Positions 33,125-45,313 of a stretch of DNA of 64,000 bases are shown in pieces. Position 1 is the stretch's first letter, and every line of letters begins with the position of its first letter. The translations under genes were made by a program, and so were the position numbers. Source of the stretch: Bettongia penicillata ogilbyi (Eukaryota; Chordata; Mammalia; Diprotodontia; Potoroidae); NCBI GenBank assembly GCA_023548195.1, contig JAJHZJ010000416.1, positions 2,688,396 through 2,752,395 of the forward strand, written 5' to 3'. Below the pieces are notes generated by a model. That model was not told where the DNA came from, did not search any database, and worked only from the letters and a program-made list of their open reading frames with translations.

Positions 33125-33305
33125 TTTTTTTATAAGGTTTTAAGGTTCATAAAGTGATTTACCCATATTATTTCATTTCATACTCACAGTAGCCCTGTAT
33201 AACAGATACTCTTATTATTCTCATTTTAAAGATGAGAAAACTGATGCTCAGAATTTGTGACTTAACCAAGACCATATAACTAGTGTCCAAATTGCAATAT
33301 GAACC
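33125..33305 (-). repeat. MIR, antisense
   Basis: 'Aaggttcataaagtgattta', 'tactcacagtagccctgtat', 'cattttaaagatgagaaaac', 'gtgacttaaccaagaccata'. Confidence 0.85.
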
Positions 33306-33396
33306 TTGATATGAGTACAGTTTCAGCACTCCACTATGTAATATATCTCCATGATCAGTTCTTTTTGGGACTGCCTCTTTTCCCTCTGCTCTAGAG

Positions 33397-33622
33397 CAGT
33401 GGTTCTTAATATGTAATCTAGGGTCCCTTGAGAGTCCCCAGTACCTTTTCTGGGGGTCCTTTAGGCCAAAACAATTTTCATAATAATATGATGCTTTAGT
33501 TTCTAATATGGCAAAAATCAATGGATATAACTCACATAAATGAAAGCTCTTTGGAAGATCTGCAATAATTTCTTAGAGATGAGAGAAGAGACCAAGACCC
33601 AAAAGTTTGAGGACGGCTGCTG
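33397..33622 (+). mobile_element. Probable hAT-type MITE or transposon scrap
   Basis: Begins 'cagtggttcttaatatg' and ends 'aaagtttgaggacggctgct' + G, both typical of hAT ends, with 'gggtcccttgagagtcccca' inside. Terminal repeats match each other poorly and no 8-bp duplication was found. Confidence 0.4.
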
Positions 33623-33791
33623 TAGACTTTGTAGTTTCTCTAAAAATGGTGATTAAATGCTGTATGCACATGGTCTTCATTATCATCACTAAGCAATATG
33701 TATCTGTTTCAGGAGCATATTTTCAGGGTAATGAAGGCACCTGAGGGAGTATAGAGAAAGACCATAGAAATTTCTTTGTCTTTTTCTGATG

Positions 33792-33794
<3 letters not shown>

Positions 33795-33851
<57 letters not shown>
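33795..33851 (+). repeat. (TA)n microsatellite
   Basis: About 28 uninterrupted AT units, self-complementary and able to extrude as a cruciform. Confidence 0.98.
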
Positions 33852-33853
<2 letters not shown>

Positions 33854-34019
33854 CAAGAGAAAGAAAATCAGCTCCTTATGGAACACTTCTGATTTATCTA
33901 AGGTTTTGTGTAAATTTTACTCGTATTTGGAATGCTGTGTCCAACCCTGAGTGTCAAGAAAAAAGGATAACCAAAACAACAGTTTGGGGAAGAGATTGTT
34001 GGAGTAAATTCATTTAAAC

Positions 34020-34150
34020 TAAATTCCACAAGTATTTATTAAGCAGCTATTCTAAAGTCACAACTAGATATTGGGAAGGAGGTAAAATAGGTAGAAGACA
34101 TAAATCTTAACCTCAAAGAGCTTATGATTTCATTGAAAGATAAGTTAATA
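34020..34150 (-). mobile_element. L2 3' end, antisense
   Basis: 'Ccacaagtatttattaagca' and 'aacctcaaagagcttatgat'. Confidence 0.7.
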
Positions 34151-35120
34151 CATAAGAAAGATTAAATAACAACATAGGCAACATATGATGTAGCATACAC
34201 ATGGATAGACAATATATTGACTGGACTTGCTATAAGAAGACCTAGATTCTATCTGATCAATATCTATCAATTCAGGATCTACCAGCAACCCTGGATGATA
34301 GAATTAGGATTATAGTTCTCTAGTGGCTGAGACCCTAGTCACTGCTGTCTTTTAAGATTGAGAATTTTATTGGAACACTAATGCATTGTTACTGGAGTTG
34401 TGAACTGATCCAACCATTCTAGGGAACAATTTGGAACTCTGCCCAAAGGATTATAAAACTGTGCATATACTTTGATTCATTAATACCACTACTAGGTCTG
34501 TGTCCCAAAGAGATGATAAAAAAGGAAAAGGATCCACAAGTATGAAAATATTTATAAAAGCTCTTTCTGTGGTGGCAAAGAATCAGAAATTGAGGGAATG
34601 CCCATCAACTAAGGAATAGCTGAATAAGCTGTGGTATATGAATGTAATGGAACACTGTTGTTCTATAAGAAATGATGAGCAGGCAGATTTCAGAAAACCT
34701 GGAAAGACTTACATGAACTGATGTTGAGTGAAGTGAGCAGAACCAGAAGAACATTATGCATAGTAACAACAACAGTGTGTGATGAGTGACTTTGATAGAC
34801 TTAGCTATTCTCAGCAATAGAAGATCTAAGGCAATCCCAACAGATTCATGATGGAAGATGCTACCCACATCCAGAGAAAGAACTATGGAACCTGAATGCA
34901 GATCAATGCGTACTATTTTCTCTCTCTTTTTCTTTCTAGTGCATTTTCCCTTTTGTTCTGGTTCTTCTTTCACAGCATGACTAATATATAAATGCTTAAT
35001 ATGATTGTACATATATAGGCTTTATGAGATTGCATGCTGTCTAGGGGAAGAAACAAGGAGGGAGAAAAAAACTTGGAGCTCAAAATCTTATAAAGTGAAT
35101 GTTAAAAGAATTAAAACACA

Positions 35121-36770
35121 AATAAGATATTAGCAAAAAGATCACAGCAACTTGACATGAGAATAATACACTTTGATCAGGTAGGATTTATACCAGGAAT
35201 GCAGGATTGGTTAAATATTAAGAAAACTATAAGCATAATTGATCATATCAACAAGAAAACTAACAGAAACCATATGATTATCTCAAAAGATGCAGAAAAA
35301 GCTTTTGACAAAATACAACACCCATTCCTATTGAAAACATTGGAGAGCATAGATATAAATGGAGCCTTCCTTAAGATAATAAGTCGTATCTACCTAAAAA
35401 CATCAACAAACATCATATGTAATGGGGATAAGCTAGATGCATTTCTAATAAGATCAGGGATGAAACAAGGATGTCCATGATCACCACTGTTATTCAATAT
35501 GGTACTAGAAATGTTATCTTTAGCAATAAGAGAAGAAAAAGAAATAGAAGGAATTAGAATAGGCAAAGAAGAAACTAAGTTATCACTCTTTGCAGACAAT
35601 ATAATGATATACTTAGAAAATCCTAAAGAATCAAGTAAAAAAGCCTACTTGAAATAATAAACAACTTTAGCAAAGTTGCAGGATATAAAATAAACCCACA
35701 TAAATGGTCTGCATTTCTATATAATACTAACAAAGCCCAACAGCAAGAAATAGAGAAATCCCATTTAAAGTTATTATAGATACTATAAAATATTTGGGAA
35801 TTCTACCTGCCAAAACAAACCCAGGGTCTATATGAAAACAATTACAAAATACTTTTTGCACAAATAAAGTTAGATCAAAATAATTGGAAAAACATCAGTT
35901 GCTTGTGTGTTGGCCGAGCTAATATAATAAAAATGATAATTCTACCTAAATTAATTTACTTTTTCAGTGCCATACCAAACTACCAACATTATTTTACAGA
36001 GCTAGAAAAAATAATATCAAAATTCATCTGGAAGAACAAAAGATCCAGAATATCAAGGGAATTAATGAAATAGAATGCTCAGGAAAGTTTCCTAGCCTTA
36101 TCAGATTTTAAATTGTATTATATAGCAGCAGCCATCAAAACCACTTGTTACTGACTAAGAAAGAGAGGAATAGATCACTGGAATATGTTAGGTACACAAG
36201 ACATAGTAGTCAATGACTGTAACAGTCTACTGTTTGATAAACCCAAGGACATTGTCTTCTGGGATAGGAACTCACTGTTTCACAAAAACTGCTGGGAAAA
36301 TTGGAAAATAGTGTGGCAGAGACTGGGCATAGACCAACACCTGACACCATATACGAGAATAAAATCCAAATGGGTACCCAATCTAGGTATAAAGGCTGAT
36401 ACTATAAACAAATTAGGGGAGCAAGGAATAGTTTATTTGTCATATTTATGGAGAATGGAGGAATTTATGACCAAATAAGAGATAGAGAACATTATGAAAT
36501 GCAAAATAGATAAATTTGATTACATTAAATTGAAAAGTTTTTATGCAAAACCAATATAATCAAAATTAGGAGGGAAGCAGAAAAGTGGGAAAGAATTTTT
36601 ACAGTAAGTGTCCGTGATAAAGGCCTCATTTCTAAAATATACAGAGAACTGAGTCAAATGTACAAAAATACAAGTCATTCCCCAATTGATAAATAGTCAA
36701 AGGATATGAACAGGCAGTTTTCAGAGGAAGAAATTAAAGATATCTATAGTCATATGAAAAAACGCTCTGA
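35121..36770 (+). pseudogene. L1 ORF2 (reverse transcriptase to C-terminus), dead
   Basis: Starts inside the RT domain: '[12 protein letters not shown]' at 35,175, '[13 protein letters not shown]' at 35,290, 'GMKQGCP' ending at 35,480. A TGA stop (35,481) follows, then the same frame goes on '[12 protein letters not shown]'. The catalytic FADD reads FADN (35,589-35,600), losing the second aspartate. A later open piece at 36,185-36,478 ('VFWDRNSLFHKNCWENWKIV') is the post-RT region; another frame change lies between. Family length is about 1,250 codons or more, so less than half remains. No activity possible. Confidence 0.9.
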
Positions 36771-37338
36771 AGCACTATTGATTAGAGAGATGCAAATCAA
36801 AACAACTCTGAGGTAACATGTCACATCTATCAGATTGACTTCAGAGAGGCCTGGAAAGACTTACATATGATCTGATGATGGACAAAACGAGCAGAACCAG
36901 GAGAATATTATAAACAGTAACAGCCACAGTGTGCGAGGACTGTTTTTGATAGACTTAGTCCTTCATAGCAATGTAAGGACCTAAAACATTTCCAAAGGAC
37001 TCATGATGCAAAATGCCATCCACACCCAGAGAAAGAACTATGGAGTTGGAACACAGAATGAAGCATAATATTTTCTCTTTTGTTATGTTTTTTTATGGTT
37101 TCTCCCATTGTTTTAATTCTTCTATGCATTATGGCTAATATGGAAATATGTTTAATAGGAATGTATATGTAGAGTCCATATCATGTTGCATGCTGTCTTG
37201 GGGAGGGAGGTTGGAGGGAGTGGGAGAAAAAATGGAACTTATAAAAGTGATTGTTGAAAACTGAAAACAAAAAATTAATAAATTTGGGGGAAAAGAATAC
37301 CCCCTTAAAAACAAAAACAAACAAAAAATTAAAAAATA
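36771..37338 (+). mobile_element. L1 ORF2 end/3' UTR with internal deletion
   Basis: At about 36,840 the sequence jumps from 'cacatctatcagattgact' to 'cagagaggcctggaaagact', skipping several hundred bases present in the 34.4-kb copy ('ttggaacactaatgcattgt' up to 'aatgatgagcaggcagattt'). The 3' UTR ends 'tggaacttataaaagtgatt', then A-rich. Confidence 0.8.
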
Positions 37339-37388
37339 AAAACACAACAAAACAAAAAGACAAGTCAAAAAAAAGATTGAGAATTTTA

Positions 37389-39700
37389 AATTTACTTTCC
37401 TCTTCTCTCCTCCATGTGAAATATCTGATTTCACTTTTAGTCCAAAGTTTTTTTAGGAAGAGTTTCTGTCTGTCCTTTCAGATTGGAGGAGCTCATGGCA
37501 TCTTTGATTCACCCCTGCTGCCCTCCAAGTGTCTTCCTCAGCCTTGTACCCAAGTGAGACATTTATCACAGCAGCTAAAAGCCTGCAGCTTCAGAGCATA
37601 TCAGAGATACAGGTGATAATCACAATCAGTAAGGCCTATTCTATCAGGGTTAAAAGGAGACACAGTAAACTTGGGTAACCTTGCTCTGATTTGGGAGGTG
37701 GAGATTTATTTTCTGGACTCCTTAAGTCTTTCTCTAGAGAGTTCATTGTGTAAGTCTCTCTGACAGATTTATCCTGGGATCCTGTCATCAGTGGCTGTTT
37801 TCTCACTAGGCAGGTGGATAAAGAAAGCTGGGTAAAGGCAGCTGCTGGCTGAGAGGTCACAGTTGAACTTGTGCCACAGAATACACATAAATTGTAAATC
37901 TCCCGAAGAGTTTTTGGTCTTGCTTATTTCTTGTTTAATTTTTTTTCCAGTTGTATCTCTATTTGCCAGAGGCCTGGGCATTATTGTTTACAGAGGAAAT
38001 TGGTAAAGACCTTAAGTGTATAGAACAGGTTCTTCTCACAAGGAGACAAGTAAATAATTACAGATATTCACATGTAAGGGGACCGGGAGGCAGGAAATGT
38101 GGTTCCTTCCACCAGAGCAGAATGACAAATTCCCATGATAATGGACCACTATGCAGACTTTGAGGATGGGGTGGTGGTGTTATGCCACTCATGATTCTTC
38201 TGACTTTATGTACCTCCCCTTTAGTTGAATTACAAACCACTGGGTCAATTGTGTATTCTATATGCTAATTTGTGCCTAGATCCAGAGGTGGGGAGGACAG
38301 GAATTTTGAGAAAGATTACTGAGAGTCACAAAAATCAAAGAATGTTAGTGCTAAAGAAATCATTTAGGCAAGTTGCCTTCTTAGGGAAAAAAAGTGAAAC
38401 AAACTTAAATGTTTTCCCCAAAATCACACAACCACTTAGAAATGGAGCTGAGACTATAAATTAAGTTGTTTGGTTTTCAATTAAGTGTCAAAATTGGAAT
38501 AAAACTATGTTGTATTAAAGTGATTTCTTACTCCTTCAGTCTATATCCATATCTAAAGATAAGATATATTGAGTAAGTAAAGATCAAGAATCAGATGCAA
38601 AGTATAATCTTCCCCTCCCCCCAATTTTCTACCCCAGACAAACAAAACAAGGCACCCACAATAAAATAATTGTAGTTACTGGAAAACTGAAACTCCTAAC
38701 TAGCTGTTAGGACATTGGCAGCTTCTCCAGGTTCATGCCTCAACATTTTAAGTGGCAGTTGTTCATGCCACTGTCCACACCTCACAGAATGATGCCCTCT
38801 AAATATATGAGGACTTATTTTTAGTATTCTCCAAATAGTCCCAGCTGTTCTGAAGGCTGTACCATTTAGGGGGTAGTCCATGTTTTCCCCACTACTGTCA
38901 GGCTTTAATAAATGTAATGGATAACTCTTTTATGCCAGGTCTCTTTAGCTTCAATGTATAGTTCTTTCAAAAAAAGTTGAGGGAAAGTACAGCTTATGAT
39001 TCAACAACATAAGACTCTAAAAGGGAAGATGGTTCCAGAGGCCCAGGAGGTTTTCCTAAATGAAATGCTGATGATATAATAATGAATTATTCCTATGAAA
39101 GAGAAAAGGGAATGTGGCATCTTGGGGATAGGAGAGGGAGGGAATCTCCAATGATTTAACGTTTATTTCTTCTCAAGAATTTTCCAAGAAATATGATGTG
39201 ATTTTAAAGTAGCACATATTAAATATAAAAACAAGACTACATGATTGAGGAAAAACACGAAATAATAGCAGAACAAAGGAGAGTGACAGGAAGGCTACAG
39301 TTCAGGATGAACTGTGACTTGTATAAGTCTATCTCTCCTTTCGTATAGGAGGGGCACATGGCATCTTTGATTCACCTCTAGCTAAATATGAGAAAAAGGA
39401 CTTTAAACTGGGGTTCAAAAGAAGATGAAAGATAAGAAAAAGATAGTTCCAATGTATAAGGATGGATATTTATGATTAATAGATAATTGGAGAAGAAGTG
39501 GAACTCATCAAGTCCAATTTTGCTTCTCTCTTTTCCATGAAGTAGTAAACACTAGAAAAAAAAAATAAAACAAATCTTTTCAAGAGGAAATTGAAACCCA
39601 AGATAAAGCAGGAGGCTTGCAAGAGAATAAACTAATTCCCCTACATTACCTCAGTGCTTCTGGTCTGGACCAATTATACTCAAAGATACTGAAATAACCT
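37389..39700. other. Mostly unique interval; one SINE/MIR scrap
   Basis: 38,310-38,462 resembles an antisense SINE/MIR ('ttagtgctaaagaaatcatt', 'cccaaaatcacacaaccact'). Frames of 60-99 codons elsewhere are unsupported. No gene recognised. Confidence 0.45.
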
Positions 39701-39704
39701 GCAG

Positions 39705-39787
39705 ATATATATCTATATCTCTCTCTATATATAGATATACATATATATGTCTATATATATCTAGATAGATAGATAGATAGATAGATA
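39705..39787 (+). repeat. TATC/AGAT microsatellite
   Basis: 'Atatatatctatatctctct' followed by ATAGATAT/CTATATAT and seven AGAT units. Confidence 0.95.
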
Positions 39788-39829
39788 ATAGCTGAACTAC
39801 CATAGGTGATTTTTGATGAAATCTAGAAA

Positions 39830-41385
39830 ACTAGATTACTGGAAGATTAGAGATGAGGCTGTGTTCTGGTTTTCTAAAAGAGGAAGCATATCAGTTTCAG
39901 AAATTTTAGGTATTTCATTAATCTTAACATCAATCCCAATCAAAACTGTGGGTGGTGATATTAAATAATAGTTTGTGAATTCTTAGAGAAGAGATTAATA
40001 CTAGGAACCAACCAGAATTCACTAGGAATGAATTATGCTAGTTTTGTTTCATTTCTCTTTTTTTGGATAGGATCATTAGCCTAAATCAGAGAATACCTGT
40101 AGGCACAATATGACTAGATTTTGTATAGCATGTGACATAGTCTCTTCTCCTTGAGGATAAGATGATAATGAGATGGCAAAATACGTGCTGAATTATGCTA
40201 TTGTTAGGTAGAATAAAAATGTATTGAATTACTGTACTTGAAGAATGCTGAGTAATGGATCAAGTCCAACCTAGAGACCCTTCCAGAGGTTTGCTATAGA
40301 GCTTTGTCCTTGCTATTTTCATTAACATGTTTATCAAGAATCTTGTGTGATATGAGGATTCTGTAATTTTTCCTCTCTCTCTTTCTCTCTATAATGGATG
40401 ATGTAGGTAGAGGTGGAAAGAAGAAAAAAATGAGTGCTTGAAAATTGTTTTTAAGAAGATAAAAATATAGTGGACATGTTCATCAATGGTGAATGATGTG
40501 AAGTTGCCAAGAATTACAGGTATATTAGGTGAGATAATATTAAAAACTCTTAACAGATCAGAATGAGATATTAAATCTATCAAGATGAAATTTGACAAGA
40601 ATGAATACAAAATTAGATAAAAAATCAACTGCTTAAGTATAGGACTGAGGATGAGGTACTCATGTGAAAAGGACCAGCAGATGTTAGTTGACTATAAATT
40701 CAATATGGGGACTTTATGTGATTACTCAAAAAGCATGTGTAATTTTAGGCTTAATAAAGAGAACATGTACAAGTAAAATGAATATTCTGTTTTGAAGGTC
40801 ACTTTAGATCTGGAGAAGTCTATAGAGATCATCTGATACAGGAATGTTATTTAACTTAGAATGCAACTGAAGACTAGAGAAATTAAAAACATGTAAACTA
40901 TTAACAACAGACCTGGAAATAAGGGACTGGATCCTCACTTCGGTGAAGTAATACTCACTTCAATTTTCTTTTGACCACACATAAACTAGAACATATAGGC
41001 AAATGGACAGTAAGAATGGTGAAGTGATTAAAAACCATGTTGTGAGACAAATCATTGAAGGAATTGGGGATTTTTAACCCAATGAAAAGAAAAGAAAACT
41101 AAGATGGAACTGTCTGCAAGTATTTGAAGGTCTGTCATGTAAAAAAAAAAGACCAGGCTTATATTGTATGGCTCTAGAAGGTAAAACTAATCGATAAAAG
41201 TTAGAGTTAAGATTTCACCTCAATATAAGCCAGAATTTTCTAATTATTAGAACTGCATAATAAGATAGTAAGTCTTCTGTCATGAGAGGTTGTAAGCAGA
41301 AAGGATGGAAGACCACTTGCCATGGATTTTGTAGAGGAGATTCATGCATAAAATGTCTCTATATATCTGTGGACACTGTCTACTG
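39830..41385 (+). mobile_element. CR1/L3-type LINE, RT C-terminal part to near 3' end
   Basis: Sense copy. About 40,266-40,345 encodes a decayed 'PQGSVLGP...FNIFIND'-like block ('agacccttccagaggtttgc', 'attttcattaacatgtttat'). 40,560-40,760 has 'gatgaaatttgacaagaatg', 'aaatcaactgcttaagtata'. 40,930-41,385 is the CR1/L3 end: 'attgaaggaattggggattt', 'caagtatttgaaggtctgtc', 'tggatttt...gattcatgcat'. A C/T-rich stretch at 40,374-40,390 interrupts it. No frame survives. Confidence 0.75.
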
Positions 41386-41499
41386 AAACAGAGCAACCAA
41401 TCAATTGGTGATTCATCTTAATGATAATTTCATTCTTTAAAAGGTGGAAGAAGTGACCAAGAGAACTGACGTTTTTGATGATTCAGATCAATAATAAGA

Positions 41500-42385
41500 A
41501 CATGACTTCTGAAGTGAAAATGACAGCAACCTTGGGAGCAACTGACCATTTCATCATAGAGTCCCATGTTAGAGAAGGACAGGACTGCTATGCACAACAA
41601 AAAATTTAGGGGGCTTGAAACGATCAGACTTCAAGCGGTTAAGAAAAAAAGGAGAGGGGGATTAAATGGGCCTGGGTCATGATTGGGACAGGCTTTTTTA
41701 TTTACCTACAACCAAACTGAGGATTAAATACTGAATATTGTGAAGGCAGAACTGTCCCCAAAGGTATTAGAAGCTCTGAAGAATGAAATTTTGAATATTT
41801 CAGCAGAAATAATTCTGATCATGACAAAAATGCTAACAGTTGCTTAAAGAAACTGATGTGGATACATAGGGAACTCATTGGCAAACACATTGTAAGAAGT
41901 TATATACAGAAGATGAAAACAGAGGCAAGAATCTGAGAAAGAATACAAAGAAAAAGTAGCTCAATGCTTTAAAAGTTGTGTTAGAAGTGCTAAAGTTCAG
42001 AATGAGCTGAAGTTGATAAGAAATATGTACAATAATAATTTTTAAATGGTCTATTTTAGATGATTAGGTTTTAACCAGAGTTACAACCACTGCTCTAGGG
42101 ATATGAGCTGATGCTAAGAGATAATGGAGAAAAGGCTAAACCAATCTACATATTTTCCTTCTATTTTCTCTAATGGTCAAGAATGATCTTTGGACTGGGA
42201 AAGATTAGATGAAAATTATAAGTGAGGAGATAGATAGCATCTGGCTATCCTCAAAGAGTTCAACATAATAGGCTAACATATACTATATCCTAGAACACTA
42301 AAAGAACAGAAAGATGTGATTTCTGAGCCATGGCAAGCTTTTGAAAGATCTTGAAGAATGTGGGAGATGCCAGTCCATAGATTCC
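41500..42385 (+). mobile_element. CR1/L3-type LINE, region before the RT
   Basis: Contains 'gactgaccatttcatcat'-like sequence (41,540), then a translated stretch with 'EYKEKVAQCFKSCVRSAKVQ' (41,938-42,000) and 'ELKLIRNMYNNN', the linker typical of CR1 between endonuclease and RT. 42,310-42,385 continues 'gatttctgagccatggcaag', 'ttgaaagatcttgaagaatg'. It lies downstream of the 3' end of the previous CR1 copy, so it is a separate insertion or a rearranged part. Confidence 0.65.
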
Positions 42386-42514
42386 TTATAATCTATTCTT
42401 ATTACTTTTTCAAGGTTTATTATTCCAATTAATTAAAAAATCTTTTTCATTTTTACCCTCATATCATCTTGAAATAATAAAATTCTTCCAAGACTTAGTC
42501 TTATACAGAAATTA

Positions 42515-42551
42515 TATATATGTATATATATCTATATCTATATATATAGAT

Positions 42552-42602
<51 letters not shown>
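42515..42602 (+). repeat. TA/AGAT microsatellite
   Basis: Interrupted TATA/TATC then about 14 perfect AGAT units. Confidence 0.97.
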
Positions 42603-42603
<1 letters not shown>

Positions 42604-42994
42604 CTATAGCAAGGGGATGTTAAGCCTAATAACTTACTTACTTGTTTAGGATAGGTACTTGATAATAAGTTATGATTAAAAATAGCAAAATCTTTATTTA
42701 TTAATAGATTTAATATTCCAAAAATAACAACAACAAAAATTTCCCCTGCTCCCCTGCCTTGATTGTAGAAATTTTCTGTGAAAGGCAAAAGGAAAAACAG
42801 TTATAATATTGAGACTGTCCCTTTAAGAGCACAGACTGACCTGATATAAGACATAAGTGAGGAAAAACTCCTTTGATTCTGTGTGATTCCAGATAAGAGT
42901 CATAGGTAATAGTCAATCGTAGAGCAAAGATCAACCTTATCCACAGGGTATCTTAGCCAGGCTCAGAATTAAGCAGGTGGTATTAGATAGCATA

Positions 42995-43690
42995 ATGAGT
43001 ATAAAACTATGGATACCCTTTATCCCAGCAATGCTACTACTAGGTCTGTATCCCAAAGAGATTTTCAAAAAGGAAAAGAACCAAAATATACAAAGATATT
43101 TGTAATAGCTCTTTTTGGGGGTGGCAAAGAATTGAAAATTGAGAGGATGTCAATTGGACATGGCTGAACAAGTTGTGCTATGTGATTGTGATAGAATTCT
43201 ATTGTGCTGTCCTGTGACAAGCAGGATGCTTTTAGAAAAGCTTGGAAAGATTCCATGAACTGACACAAAGTGAAGTAAGCAAAACCAAGAGAACATCACA
43301 TATAATTATAGCAATGTTGTATGTTGACCAACTGTGAATAACTTATTCTCAGCAATACAATGATGTAAGAAAATTCCGAAGGACTCATGATGAAAAATGC
43401 TGTTCACCTCCAAAAAAAGAGCTGATGGAGTCTGAATGTAGATTGAAGCATACTTTTTTAAACTTTATTTTTCTTGAGTTTTTTTGTCTATTTTCTTTCA
43501 CAAGGTTAATATGGAAATATATTCTGCATAACCTAACACATATAGCCCATATAAAAGTGCCTTCAGAATGGGGGAAAGAGGGAAGCAAAGGAGACAATTC
43601 AGAACTCCAAATTTTAAAAAATGAATGATAAAACATTTTTATTTGTAATTGGAATATAATTTTATATATATATATAAAAATATATATATT
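42995..43690 (+). mobile_element. L1 3' end, sense, 5' truncated
   Basis: 'Tataaaactatggataccct', 'tcccagcaatgctactacta', 'gaacatcacatataattata', 'ccgaaggactcatgatgaaa', and a 3' UTR end 'tcagaactccaaattttaaa'. Decays into TA-rich sequence at 43,660-43,690. Confidence 0.85.
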
Positions 43691-43694
43691 AAAA

Positions 43695-43797
43695 AGAAAC
43701 CAGTAGAATGGAAACTCCTTGATGTCAGAGACTAGTTTTCTTTTGTACCTGGAATATAATAGGTACTTAATAAATGCTTACTTTTTGTTTGATTTTA
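43695..43797 (+). mobile_element. L2 3' tail, sense
   Basis: 'Tagaatggaaactccttgat', 'gtacctggaatataataggt', 'acttaataaatgctta'. Confidence 0.8.
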
Positions 43798-44786
43798 TAA
43801 TGGGAAATAGCACAATGGAGAAACTGAATAAAGATGATCTTAGCTTTGCTTATGCAAGGTTGTCCCCTAAACTTTTTCCAGGCACAAACATCCATGTATA
43901 GAAGTTCTCAGACTGCTCTCACTTTGAGCAGCACGTAGCATTCCTCTTGAATGTTGAACTTTGGCTTAATGACAATTAAGACAATTATACCTGACATAAA
44001 AAGTTAGAACAACATTAAATAACAGACCCAGGAGTTTTTACCTCAAATAGAAAAATTCACTAATCACATCTTAGGGCTAGGTTATTATTATTTATGATGT
44101 TGCAATAACAGTTAGTAATGAGCACATATAAGGGCATTACATATATTCTTAATTTATAAATTAAGAATAACCACATTCTGGAGTTTCACATATACACACA
44201 ATATGTGATAATGGACTCAAAACCCCAGAAAAATGCTGACTACAGAAAGCCTCCAATCTACATTGCCTATTAATCCCTAAATCAAAAATGAAATCTTTGA
44301 ATCTAATGTTTATTATTACTAAATTGACTCAAAATATAACTTTAATTAACAGTTATTTCATAATCTTCATAAATGATAGCTAAATAGTCTATAAGATAAA
44401 ACTCACCCTTGATTATAAGCAAACTTGTAAGTTTCCCCACTTTGACTGGGAGTGGTTCTAGTTTCTCAAACTTTATTATTTTATATTACAACATACTGTC
44501 AGCAGGGCTGATAAAATCATATAGCCTTTCCTAAATAGAAAGTCCTAAAACCTCACAGAGTGGGACAACTTAAGAGGTCTTTCCTACTTTGACCCCAAAT
44601 AGTAAGTTATCCATCTTAAAGCAAAATATATCCAATTAAATGTACAGCAGTTTTCAGACATATTGAACAGTTCAATTCATAATCTAACAATATCAAGATT
44701 AAAAGAGAAGTTGCTTTTATAACACAATTTCTAAATAATGATTTCCCAAATTTCACAATACAAGAAAAATTGGTAATGTAACAATA
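43798..44786. other. AT-rich interval, no gene seen
   Basis: No recognised repeat or open frame of note. Confidence 0.45.
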
Positions 44787-44904
44787 TTACCTCACTTTTC
44801 TCATCTGTAAAAAGGATACTAATAGAACCCATGCATCTGGGGAGAATGCCAGGATTGCTATCAGGATCAAATGATGTAAAAATTATTATTATTAAACAAT
44901 ATTA
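44780..44904 (+). repeat. 98-bp inverted copy of a nearby MIR, with target-site duplication
   Basis: 44,787-44,884 is the reverse complement of 45,126-45,223 with 96 of 98 positions identical and no gaps. It is followed by an ATT-rich tail (44,885-44,894) and flanked by 'aacaatatta' at 44,780-44,789 and 44,895-44,904. The source segment carries an atypical stretch ('ggattctccccagatgcctg') shared by both arms, so this is a recent local copy, not two independent MIRs. Confidence 0.85.
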
Positions 44905-45059
44905 TGTATTCTAAAAATTTAACACAGAACTTTTTATCAATCAAATAATTTTAGTTTATTTGAATGCATTTCTTAATCTTCTTATATAAAAATCACCATC
45001 TATTTGGCATTCTATACTAATTACAATCAAAACGCAGGATAGAGTGCTTACGTGTAACA

Positions 45060-45300
45060 AAATTAATAACAGCTAGGATTTATATGGCACCTACCAAGTG
45101 CCAGGCACTGTGCTGAGCACTTTGCAATTTTTACATCATTTGATCCTGATAGCAATCCTGGGATTCTCCCCAGATGCCTGGGTTCTATTAGTATCCTTTT
45201 TACAGATGAGAAAAGTGAGGTAAATAGTGAAGTTGCTTGCTTAAAGTCACACAGCTAGTAAATTTCTAAGACTAAATTTCGAACTTAGGCATTCCTGATC
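45060..45300 (-). repeat. MIR, antisense (source of the inverted copy)
   Basis: 'Gctaggatttatatggcacc', 'aagtgccaggcactgtgctg', 'agatgagaaaagtgaggtaa', 'aaagtcacacagctagtaaa'. A nearly full MIR with one unusual internal segment. Confidence 0.9.
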
Positions 45301-45313
45301 CATACATTTTCTT

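Larger units (their letters stand above)
34370..37372 (+). mobile_element. Nested L1 pair within one 16-bp target-site duplication
   Basis: The whole block is flanked by the identical 16-mer 'aagattgagaatttta' (34,354-34,369 and 37,373-37,388). Left part (34,370-35,120): L1 ORF2 end and 3' UTR, from 'ttggaacactaatgcattgt' through 'ccactactaggtctgtgtcc' to 'gctcaaaatcttataaagtg' and A-rich tail. Right part (35,121-37,338): a second L1 starting in reverse transcriptase and ending with its own 3' UTR and A-rich tail. 'Aaaacacaa' at 35,113-35,121 and 37,339-37,347 looks like the second element's target duplication, so L1 number two inserted into the tail of number one. The 5' junction 'tctttt/aaga' is a good L1 endonuclease site. 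Confidence 0.85.

Noticed and set aside
34605..35012. 135-codon antisense frame
   Set aside because: Lies on the wrong strand of an L1 3' end; it is the complement of repeat sequence.
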